From Holacanthus passer (Eukaryota; Chordata; Actinopteri; Pomacanthidae): a stretch of DNA of 64,000 bases. Made by a program: the position numbers and the translations under genes. Under the pieces are notes generated by a model. That model was not told the origin of the DNA. It worked only from the letters and a program-made list of their open reading frames with translations, and did not search any database. The DNA lies in the NCBI GenBank assembly GCA_025331565.1, contig JAFREQ010000121.1, positions 556,001 through 620,000 on the forward strand, read 5' to 3'. Shown here piece after piece: positions 53,689-64,000 of the stretch (the stretch's first letter is position 1; each line of letters starts with the position of its first letter).

Positions 53689-56600
53689 GTAAGATAACTG
53701 TGTCTTTCTCCAGTCTTACAGGAGAGCAACTTTATCTCACTAGAAGTGAAAGTCTTTGTGGTCTTTTATGCGTTGAGAGTCTGAGGCCTTTGTAACAGAT
53801 TCAAACCTGTTGTGTCGATGATAGACTTGGTTGTTGCACAGTTTGAGTTTAGAAATGCACCTGTGGAAATGGCATGATGGCCATTTTGTGGTTGGTAGAG
53901 ATAAGTTCCTCCACAGCTTCCATTTATTGGTTTGGTGTACAAAGGCTGGTCTCGGCCTGTTTGGGTCAACTGTAACTTTTGCGTATGAAACAAATATAAA
54001 ATCAATCAATCAAACAATCAGTCAACTATGATGCTGTAAAATGTTCCCGCTCTCCTTCCCCTACATGCTTTCAGCTACAAACACGCTTCCAGCTTCAACA
54101 ACTGCAAGAGCTTTCAGCAATCACACTGCATTTTCTTCAGGAAATGCGCAATCTACTTTTTACAGTCTTGTCCCACTTTATGAAGAGACCAGCATCGAAT
54201 TCATTAATGAAAACTGAGCTGTACAGTATTATAGAAATGACGTGTGAATTATGCTTTAAGGTGCATCTTTCCTTTAAGTGGCAGCAGCTGACTCTTGGTC
54301 TCTGCAGAGGGAAAGTCCCACCAACCAGACTGGGATATTGATGCATAATTTACTACAGAGGACGCCTCTATGTGTAGCTCTTACTCAAAGGGCAAATTAG
54401 CCGTAAAGGTCATGATTTGAGCTGCGGATGTTGGTATGGTGGCCCCTGAGGTTCAAACACTTCAGAAAACAACACAAGTACACATCACAGTGTGTGTGGC
54501 TTTTTTTGGATATACAGATATACTGAAACATAATCTAATCATAATGTAATATTGCAGTATTTATTAATGTATTATGTTTCCCTTAGTTTATATGATCAGT
54601 GTTGATTTTTCATTTCCTCTTTGTAGCGGTGGTGGCCTCATAATATTGTACAAGAATAGACATCCATTCATCCATATGCTACGTATCCATGCTCAGTAGC
54701 AGACCTCAGGTTAAACAGGAGAAAATGGATGTTACACACTCTCCTCTTCAACTTTCATGTAAAAGCTGAATTAAGCAGAAAACCTGGGAAAATGCATGAA
54801 GTAAGAAAACTGCAGCCTTTTAGGATCGAATCAAGTAAACTCTTCAATAATGACAGACACAAGTCTGGATTCCCAAAACATTAGTGTACTTACTTGTACT
54901 TGTGTATAACAGTATTGAATGCAGCCATCAATTAATTTTAGGATTTATTCATCGTTTTTAAAGCAGGTTATTGGTATGTTTCATTTCAGACGTAGGATTT
55001 ACTAATATTGTGCTTCTTTTGTCTTCACTGGTTATAATCTCTTGCACTGGTCAACTGATAGAGTATCGTTCTAACTTCTGTTTTTATTTTTCCTTTTCAC
55101 TTTTTCCTTTATTCTCTGTTTTACCCAAAGATGTTCTCATGACCCTCAGCTGCATTGTCACGTTCGTACACAGACTGCTGATCAGCTAAAACTCACAGAC
55201 CTGCTGTGTTCTCAAACAAGCAGCTAAAATCTGTCCTAACTTGACTCCTTTCACATTAAGCAGATCATTCATCTACTTCAGTTAAAGTCAAGCACACACT
55301 CTACATGCATGCAGACTGGGAAAAAAAAATCTTGCACAAGTGGTACCACAGAGGAAACTGTGGCGAGTGCAGAAAGAGGAAGCAGACTGGTGTTTTTGCT
55401 GTTTCAACCAGCAGTATGGTTACTTTCATTTTAACAGGTGACAGCCCAGAGTTTAGGATACTAGAACAGAGAGAAGGACTCAGATAGACAATGAGGAGAA
55501 GATGGGAACGAAAGTGCAGGCGAAGGAAAAAGCTTTCTGTGGCTAGTGACAAGAATCTGAAGAAAACAGGAATTCCAAAAGAAATGACGATGTAATTTTA
55601 AAGAGGAAGTTGTTTGTGTCTAAAGGTTGTCTAAAGTACTTTGATAGTTTGACTTTGAGTTGAAAATGTTCTCTGTTAATTATACATTTGATAGAATTGA
55701 AAGTGCTGAGGCTATGAAACAAAACAGATCTACAATCAGATTTTCAACCCAAAGCTGCACAGATGAAACAATGGGAAAGAAAATCAACTGGTTCTCCACT
55801 TGTGGCATTTTATCTTTATTTGCCTAAAGACTTTAAAATGAACATTAAAAAACGCGGTGAAAAAGCTGCACACCTGTGGTTCATGTCACCAGTGAAAAAG
55901 ATGCTTCAGAGCATTGGTGGATAATATTGGCTGCTGCAATTTATCATAAATTACAACCAGCCTTTAAAAGCCTTTGTTTCAGACGTCATGGTGCAACATG
56001 GTGACCGGCTGTTACTGATGATTTGCCGTAAAGTGCTGCCAGAAAAAGTCGTGGCTCTGTTTCTGCAGGGTTTAGACTCCTTACATGAAAGACAGTAGTT
56101 GTTGTGAGATTAAAAGAGCTTTTATCACTGGTTTCATTCCGCTGTTGACTATTTCTGCTTTCTTGGAAATATTGTGTGCTGATTTTGATACTGGGTGCAC
56201 AACTGGGTGATTTTTCATTTTTGCTCTGTTATTTTATTGCTTTGTGCAGCTCAGCAGCTGCAGCGTCGTAGTGGACAGTGATAGTGTAAAGGTCCGGTGT
56301 GAACGAGACACAGAAAGCATGAGAATGGTAAACTTTGTTGGAAGCCAGTGGGAGATCGTGTTCAGCAGCTCCTGCTGTTGGTTTGGTTTCACACAGGCCT
56401 TCAATCCTGCACGTCAGTCTGGGATTTTCCTAGAGCCACATCACACATCTGAGCCACATCTGGGTCTACGAGTTTACAACAGTATAAGTGATGTGAGGGG
56501 GGCTTGAATCAGGGCTGTGCTGTGCACCGGTGCTGCTGCAGACATTGAAAGTCTTGTAGCACAAAATTGTGTGCAGCAAGTTTCTGCAATATTTATACTC

Positions 56601-57271
56601 ATCCACATGAGTTTTAAAGCAGCGAGTGGACTCGGATCAGCTGATCACCTCTCATCAGACAGAGGCAGAAGATATCTGGCTGTGATGTACACTTGTTAGT
56701 TGATATGTTCATTGTTGGTTTTGGTCTTTCATGGCAGCTTTTGAGATGAAACATATGGAATATTGCCAACTCGTCACCTCAAAATCAGCGAGTCAGGGTT
56801 CAGACATGTGAAGCACTTTGTCAGTCAGCGATGCTAACGTTAGCCCAAGCAGCTAAAGTGCAGAGCTGTCAACATTGTTTGGCTCCTGAGTTAGATATTA
56901 AGAATTTTAGTCACATTGTTAACTGACTTACTAACAGTTTTTATAAAGTTTGTTTATATGGAGCAATCAGTGAGTGAAAGTGATGAGTATTACTTTCAAA
57001 TATACAAATAAATATTAAATATGATAATATAAATATAAATAAAATATGTCATATAAATATTACAGTAGTACTATAATAAATGTGCTATAAAATAAGCAAA
57101 GTTTACTTCCAAGTTTTCTTCTGCTTTGAAAAAAGAATGATGGTGAGGCCTCAACATCAAGCGACTGCACCTTTTTTTGTCTTTTCATGTAGAAACAAGA
57201 CAGATGACATGCCAAAATATGCGGACAGAGTATTTACATTGGCTGGATTTTGTTCTCAGATCTTTCAGCCT

Positions 57272-57300
57272 TGTGTGTGTGTGTGTGTCTGTGTGTGTTT
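57272..57300 (+). repeat. (GT)n microsatellite
   Basis: GT units with a single GTCT interruption. Confidence 0.9.
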
Positions 57301-59935
57301 GTGTTCTGTTGTAAACCGATCAAGTGGTTTGACCTCCCTTGAAGGTTTACTATATCAACATGTGATGTCAGTGTGATGTGAAATATTTCCACTATCATGA
57401 TGTTTACATCAGTGTTCCATCCTTTGGAGGTCTGTTTGTGTGCGGAGCCACCGTAGCTGCACACAGCCTGTTCGCGGCGTACGTCCATACATGGCACCCG
57501 GGCCATGCAGAGTAAACACACAGGCCACATTGTTAGGAAGACATCCATTAAAGAAGAAGCATTGAGGCCCAGCTGATGACGACCGAAGATAAAACTTATA
57601 CTGCCTCGAGGTGCAGAGTGGCGACAGACAGGCTGTTGAGGATCAGACCAGGTGGAGGGTTTGAGCCACAGGGATGAGTTCATGTATAGTATGTGTTTGT
57701 GGGGGCTTTTACACCAATTAGTCCTGGGAAATAAATCAGGAATTAATATCCCCTTTAGTTACACAATCCTACTCCTAGATAGGTTCCCACACTGCAGGAA
57801 TTTATCTGGGAACAAAAGCACCTTTTCAGAAATTCCTCTTCCACCTCATCTGTACTTAGTGTTTTGTGCTAATAAACAAATGTTAGCATGTGAAGATGCT
57901 AAGCTAAGATGGTGAACAGTCAACAGTTTACAGGACTGAACCTCTCTGACTTCTGACACAAGCTTAGCTTACAAGCCAAAGTGCAGCCAGACATGCAGTC
58001 ACATTCAGACTGTAATCAAGGACCGGCCGTCAGTCGAGTCATTGTCAGGACGGGGGGGGAGACTTCATGTGACTACCTTCATGTTACTGCCATTTAAACA
58101 AAGTTATGTAGCTGACTTACGAAATAGTCTAAAGGGAAAAAATGAGAGTCTGATGAGGACAAGAGCAAGAAAGAGGAACTTTACTTGATGAATTGTTTAA
58201 ATGCAATTATGCACTAAGGCAAAACTTTGCAGGCAGTTTTTGTTCTTCTTTGTTTCCACTTTTCTACGACCTGTTTCCAACATGTACTCACAGATTTATA
58301 GATGTGGTGGAAATGCAAATAAAAGTGTTTTACATCCTGATTCTGTTCCGAAGAACAGGATTCTTTGGTCAAACAGGGTAATAACAGCTCCTGCTGACGC
58401 TCAAATATTCTCTATGTTAAATGAAGTTTGGTTGAAGCAGTTGGTGCTTACGTGATCATCAGCAGATGTTTTTTCTTCAGGAAACCTTCACAGCAGAGCT
58501 TCTTCTTTCCTGAAAGGTGTCATGCAAATAAGCTTTGATTTGAATGAGTTCAGTCACACGTGGTGTCTCTCAGAAACTGTGACACCCGGAGGCAGGAAGT
58601 TCAACGTGTAGCTGCGCAAGAACCACGTATGTTTTGAAAAGTTGATGGGAGGAGAAGAAACTCTGACAAATATGGAGAAAGGGAAGGTTAAACATGAGGA
58701 TTAGAAAGTGTGAGAGTGAGAAATGGAAATAAGACAAGTGATAAGATAAACAAAGAGAAGAGCTCAGTAATGATTCATGTCTGAAAGTCTTTTGACAGTT
58801 TTTATAAAACCAGAAGAAAGAGGTGAGCGGGAGGGAGTCTTGAGAAAGACATTCAGGAAACTGTCAACTTCCTCGTTTGTCAGAGAAGAGAAGAGAACAA
58901 CCTGTTTCTGTTTCTTTATTATTCTTTGCTTTTTTCTCCTCTCTCCTTATATTTATGTCACATATTACACACTGTGCAGACAATATGCAGCATCTGTATC
59001 TTGCGCAGTGTCTAATCACTGATCTTGTGTTTCTCCTTTGTTTACATGCCTCTGTCAGTGTTTTAGAAAGTTGTAAATGCGGTGATAAAAACTTAAAATG
59101 CAACACATTACTTTTAAAACTTTAAGTTATTTTATTTCAGTTATTTTTCACATAACTACAACAAAGAAAACATTTGTTTGCAGAACATTCAACACAAGTA
59201 GAAACACTGATTTCTCTTCTGCTCACAATATTCTCAGGCTTCTTCCCAATGAAGAGAAATGTGTTTAATTCTCTGTGTGAGAAAATACACAGGCACAGCA
59301 TTTATCATAGACGTCACATGAAGAGGGACACTGCTGGTGTCAGCTGGTGTTTGCCAGTTAAAGTGGAAACAAATCGGAAAAGCAGATGTGATGGACGGGT
59401 GTGTGAATGAAAGATGGAGGGGTGGGTCTTTGGAGAGACAACAGCTGTCCAACTTTCCAAGCTCATCCAACATTATCAGCAGTCTTCCTCAGTGTGGTCA
59501 GTGATTCGGCCTGTGATGACGAGACTGCAGCAACGCCACACAGACTTTTATCAAAGGTGTGTTCAGGCAGAATATGACAGCAGGTGTGACCTGATTTTAC
59601 AGCTGTGTGTCACCTCTGTGTGACTGCAGCTGTGAACTGTATTCTGAAAGATGGTTGTTTTTCATTTGTTTCAACTTTGGTTTGCTGTTTTGAAAGTGGA
59701 AGCGCCACAATGCTGTTTGTGACGTCAAGGCAATTGAGAAAAAATGTTTCTTATTTCTGATATCTATTAACTTTTGCAGCTGCTGTTCTTAACTTTCTCC
59801 CCTCATGGTTTGCTGCTGTTGCCTGTGTCCTTCTGTCTGAGAGACACGTGCAGGAAATTCACTGCACATGTGCTTGTCCTCTCAACAAATGGCAAATGAA
59901 AGCATCTTGAGTCTCGATAGATGCTGGCTCCTCTC

Positions 59936-59968
59936 CTCCTCCTCCTCCTCCTCCTCCTCCTCCTCCTC
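59936..59968 (+). repeat. (CTC)n microsatellite
   Basis: Eleven CTC/TCC units; the source of polySer and polyArg open frames in this region. Confidence 0.93.
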
Positions 59969-62460
59969 GATGCTCGGAGCCCTCGTCTACAGGCCATTAA
60001 AGAAACTCGATCTTACAGTAAACCAGGTCCACGCTGGCTTTAAAGTTCAGCTACTGTGGCTGCAGAAACCTTTTCTGTCAGCAGCTCGACACAAGAATGT
60101 TTACATGTATGTCCACAGAAATATGTTTCTGTGCTCAGCGGTACTGAGCAAACTGGAAACTGGTCTGACGGCTGATGTTGTGATCTGTAGAGACAAGTTT
60201 AGCAGACTGTAAAAGCACAGATCTTTGTATTGATCACGGTCAGCAGTAATCTCCTCTGATGGATGAAGGTAGTCTATAAAAGTATAGACATCAGAACCAA
60301 TGTTAGATACTAGTCTGACTTTTGTTGGGACATCCAGAAAAAAAAAAATGAAACTTTCACTTTTGGCCTCATCTTCAGTGGATTAATGTGAATGTGCAGC
60401 CTAGAAACTTTTTCATTCCAGTTTTCATAATCAAGAGGAGTATTTGGTCACCAAAGTACTGGACATGTTGATGATGATTACAGTTCATCCTGAGGGGACC
60501 ATGCGTATCTTTAGCAAATTTCACTGCAGTCCATCCAATGGTGGATCCGACGACCTACATTAGCATCCTCAGAGCTTCGCTGCCGTCACGGCCACAACAA
60601 AGACAAGCTTCAGTTACTGCACAGAGCTATAAGTGAGAATCCAGCACATAATGTCGGCTTGTTTACCTCCCTCGATTATTCCGTAAAGAGACGAGACGGT
60701 CAGAACTGCAGAGGCCTTGATACAATCTCAAACCCGTGGCATAATAATTTCACTGTAGGGACCCTGAGGCCTGCGGAGCCAGCAGGAGGCCAGACAGAGG
60801 CCTCTTTGTGTGAGTTCTCTGATGATGTACGCCATGTTCTCTACAGTCCTGGAGCTCCTTTCATGTACATCACACCTCCAGTGATGTATTGAGGAAGTTC
60901 AATGATCCACAACCACATAATGAAAAGTTCCCAGAAGTGGGGGATGTTGTATTTCACGCATGAGTAGCCAGTGTGGGATCGGCCAAGAAGCTTCATGAAG
61001 TGTAATGAAGCTAATTTTTGGTGGCGTTTTTCAGAACAGGCATGTAAACAGGCATTATAGTCTGTCAATTAGCAATGTTAATTAGAGCCAGATTAGACTT
61101 GAAGCCATGGGACAACCTGATGATTTTCTTGCTGTTGCCTTCCAGATGTCCCCTCTGTTTTTCCTTCATTGTTCTTTTTGCCTTTGGCTCTCATTCACTC
61201 CACTTTGCCCTCCTCTGTTCACTTTGCGGCAGGACGTAGGAAGTGCGTTGGATCGGAGCGGAGAGAAAAGAGATCATTAGAGTAGAACAGAAGAGAACAA
61301 AGAGGATGTAGCTGCGTAGCAGAGCAGAGCAGACGGGAGATAAGTAGAGCAGAAAAAACTCATAAAGTGGGATAAAGCAGAGCCGAACCTGACAGGACGA
61401 GGCATCAGTCTCCATCAGTCGCTGTGTCATCTGGAGGAAATGACTCAGCAAAGAAAAGAAAATATTCATCGTCAAACAATCAAAGGGCCACTCCACCCAA
61501 GTCGTGCTCATTTACTGCACCAGGCAGGGAGGGTCTGATGAAGAGCTGCTGGTTGCATTATGGGAAATGTAGGATGTGGTGTTTTGGAAGTGCAACTCAT
61601 ATGAGGTAATTAAAGTCAGGATGTCTCCACTTCTGCTGCCGTTTAATCAATACATCCTTTCAAAGTTATTGATTCTAGTTATATAATCAGTCATTTCATC
61701 CATTCATCAGGTCAACAAAGAAAAGATTTGCTAGTAAAAACTGGACAACTTCACAAATCAAGTGCTTGATATTGTGCTTGTGTGGAAGAAGTCTGCTCTT
61801 TAGCAAACCAATGTAAACAGTGCAAGTTTCAGAATATTCAAAACATCGTGTTGCAAATGCAAATGTGCATGTTGCAAATGATTTCTGAGGAATGAAATGA
61901 GCTCGATGTTCTGTGTGAAACAGAATGTAAACAGAACTTTGTCTCGGAGTAAACCTCGACAGAGCGCCTTTAAATATCTGTAGGTTTTTTAACCACGCTG
62001 GCTTCAGACTAAACCAAACCAGCTCTTTCTTTCAGTAGCATGTAGTTTAGCTCAGGTGCTATTTGGCTTTTGTAGATCATTTTCTTTCCATCACACTGAC
62101 GCCCCTGTTCCTCCCTGAACCACATTTACTTGTGCGTGAAGCTTCCTGAGTTATTTTGCATCCAGATGCAAATGAACATTTCCTTGGTGTTGTGTTTTTG
62201 TCCTGACGCGCAGCCGGACAGATGAACTTAACAACCCCAGATATGTTTCTAAACCCTCTGCAGGGAGTGTGGTTCAGGTTTGAGGATGTCGAGGCTGCAT
62301 ATAACCGTTGTTTCAACAGCATTAAATGAATATTACATCATGTAGTTGAAGTGTGTTCAGCCCTCAGAGTGAGTTCTGTTTTCATGACTCCACTGTTCAG
62401 CTCAGCCATCGAGCACTTTAACTGTTTCTTTAAGCTCTCTGGACTGTGATGAATATTTTA

Positions 62461-62690
62461 GGGCTACAACTAAGGATTGTTTTTGATTAATATGCAGATT
62501 ATGTTCTACATTCACCAATTAATTGTGGACAAAATGTCAGCAAACACTGAAAAATTCCTTCATCGAGTCTTAATTCCTCCTTTGGTCTGATCAAAGATCT
62601 TCAGTTTTCTGAGTTAGAAGAGAAAACCAGAAAAGACTCACATTAAAGAGACTGGAAGAAGTTTTGCTTCAAAAAATATTGAAATGGTAA
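62461..62690 (+). repeat. Dispersed repeat family A, copy 5
   Basis: Starts gggctacaactaaggattgt, with caccaattaattgtgg and a cacattaaagagactgg block near the end; same order as 52111-52442, more diverged. Confidence 0.55.
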
Positions 62691-64000
62691 ATGTAGCTGA
62701 AGCTGCAGTGATCCTTTAAACAACAGTGATTTTTCGCTGTCAGTCTTTCCTCTTAGTTCTTTTTGTAACTCCTAAATAACTGTCAATAGAAATTTGCCTC
62801 TGCACGTTTAATGAGCTTGTTCCTGTGAATGAGATCCATGCAAATATGTCATAAAGTGTGTGCTCATGTTTAATTATCATACACACATGTCTGCGTCATT
62901 CACTGTTGTTTTTTTCTGTCACACTCTTTTCAGTCAAATTTTTGCTGCATCATATTGTTGATAACTCGATGAATTATAGGTTTGTTGTTAAAATATTCAG
63001 ATGTACAGTAGATAAAAGAGAATCTCAGCAGCAGACATCCTCAGTGACCTATTGTGGATAATTAATGCTTAAAAACACATGAATGGCAGATTCATGTCTG
63101 ATGATACATTTCCAGTACAGGAACTTTGCTGAACGTAATGTAACATGTAGCCACTGTCACAAGTTTTTCTTTTATTTGTTGTCCGGCCACATGAGGGAGA
63201 AACATCGCGAGGTTCCAGGTATTTTCATGTCAGTGCCGATTGGTCAAACAAATGAGTCGTTACCTCCCAACTAGGACGACAGCAAGACACGCAATGACCC
63301 TTGTTTCAACACCAACGGGACTGTAACCAAATCCATTACACCACAAAGAGAACAACATTGTTTTTATGATGGAAAAAGCAAAGATGTTCCAACTCTGAGA
63401 GAGAGAGAGAGATGGAATCAGCTGTAAGAAATCAGGACGTCAAAGTGGATCATATGTGCATCACACAGCCAAACAGGAAGGAAGGGATTAAGAAAAGGAA
63501 GCAAGATTTTCAAGTAGAGTTGATTAATCTGTTAACTGATCAACATTTTATAGACAAAAGTGAATGTATCGATGAATCAAGAAGATAATGGGCAGGTTAA
63601 TGGATGACTTGACTTTTTGACATTGCTCTTTAAACAGAATGAATTTGAGAAGAGAAAAAGAAAAAGAAGGTAAATAATGACAAAAATTAAAAAGATGATA
63701 TTAAGCTTTCAGTACACAGATACAGACCAACAGTATGTGACATAAACACACAATGTTTCAGTTATTTTTTTTCTGTATGTTGTGCTTATGTTAAGTTTGT
63801 ACCTTTTTTAGTGAGATGTCTTTAGAAAAGATCATCTTTTATTGAAAATTCAGGTGTTAAAAAATAATTAGATGTATATAAAATAATTGACTATACAAGA
63901 GCAATTAAACTCAAAATTAGAAGACAAGCAGTGCACACACATGATGGAAAGATGTTTTGTGTTACTAAAACCTGAGACACATCTTTATTATAACTTAAGT

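Larger units (their letters stand above)
53689..64000 (+). other. grk6: grk6 intron 2 (partial, more than 10.3 kb)
   Basis: No grk6 exon 3 is visible; the expected coding for the DY-SLC-QPIGRLLF region of the RGS-homology domain does not occur. Contents are a GT array (57272-57300), a CTC array (59936-59968), a family A copy (62461-62690), an AT-rich stretch (56995-57080), a GC-richer patch (57420-57560) and a short GA run (63399-63411). No other gene is supported. Confidence 0.65.

Noticed and set aside
63083..63274. Plus-strand open frame with a zinc-finger-like CSHC...HMREKH pattern
   Set aside because: Spacing (C-x2-C-x10-H-x4-H) does not fit the classical C2H2 finger, the surroundings are AT-rich intron and there is no linked finger.
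53689..64000. Possible grk6 exon 3
   Set aside because: No sequence encoding the next RGS-homology segment (DY-SLC-QPIGRLLF) between suitable splice sites.

Overview
This window is nuclear DNA from a ray-finned fish, probably a percomorph. The evidence is AT-rich introns with GT/AG splice sites, CA/GA/GAT microsatellites, two dispersed repeat families I recognise from percomorph genomes, and exons whose proteins match vertebrate genes closely. There is no prokaryotic gene organisation. The long open frames are mostly simple-repeat or intronic noise; the real coding sequence is 16 short exons, about 2 kb in total.

Four genes are supported, in alternating orientation. (1) wwc1 (KIBRA), minus strand: the first five coding exons (14379 down to 1178) encode both WW domains and the start of the coiled-coil region; the rest lies beyond the left edge. 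A CpG-rich promoter sits at about 14870-15260. (2) arl10, plus strand: complete in four coding exons (18270 to 30507, 223 aa), an ARF-like GTPase with an N-terminal membrane segment. It is head-to-head with wwc1. (3) nop16, minus strand: complete in five coding exons (43574 down to 37055, 177 aa), a nucleolar 60S-biogenesis protein. It is tail-to-tail with arl10. (4) grk6, plus strand: only coding exons 1 and 2 (46900-46951 and 53593-53688), encoding the receptor-docking N-terminus, the basic lipid-binding stretch and the start of the RGS-homology domain; the rest lies beyond the right edge. All four human orthologues are on chromosome 5q34-q35, so the block is a compacted version of that synteny. 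I know of no single pathway that joins the four products.

The remainder is introns and intergenic DNA. Notable content: a 1.3-kb degenerate GAT/GAA tract in arl10 intron 1; a 334-bp GA/GACA array inside a dispersed repeat just upstream of arl10; a C-rich (template-strand G-rich) 5' leader in arl10; a GGA/G-run leader in grk6; at least six diverged copies of an ATTAATCGATTA-bearing repeat and three of an ACTTTTACTT-rich repeat; a probable LTR remnant in grk6 intron 1; SINE-like fragments; four perfect DR1 nuclear-receptor sites, two of them bracketing the wwc1 promoter; three strong CTCF-like motifs; and one unassigned exon-like segment between nop16 and grk6.

I found no evidence of a novel multi-gene system. 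The best leads are the DR1 cluster, the CTCF-like motifs, the orphan exon at 45195-45285 and the repeat-altered arl10 promoter.
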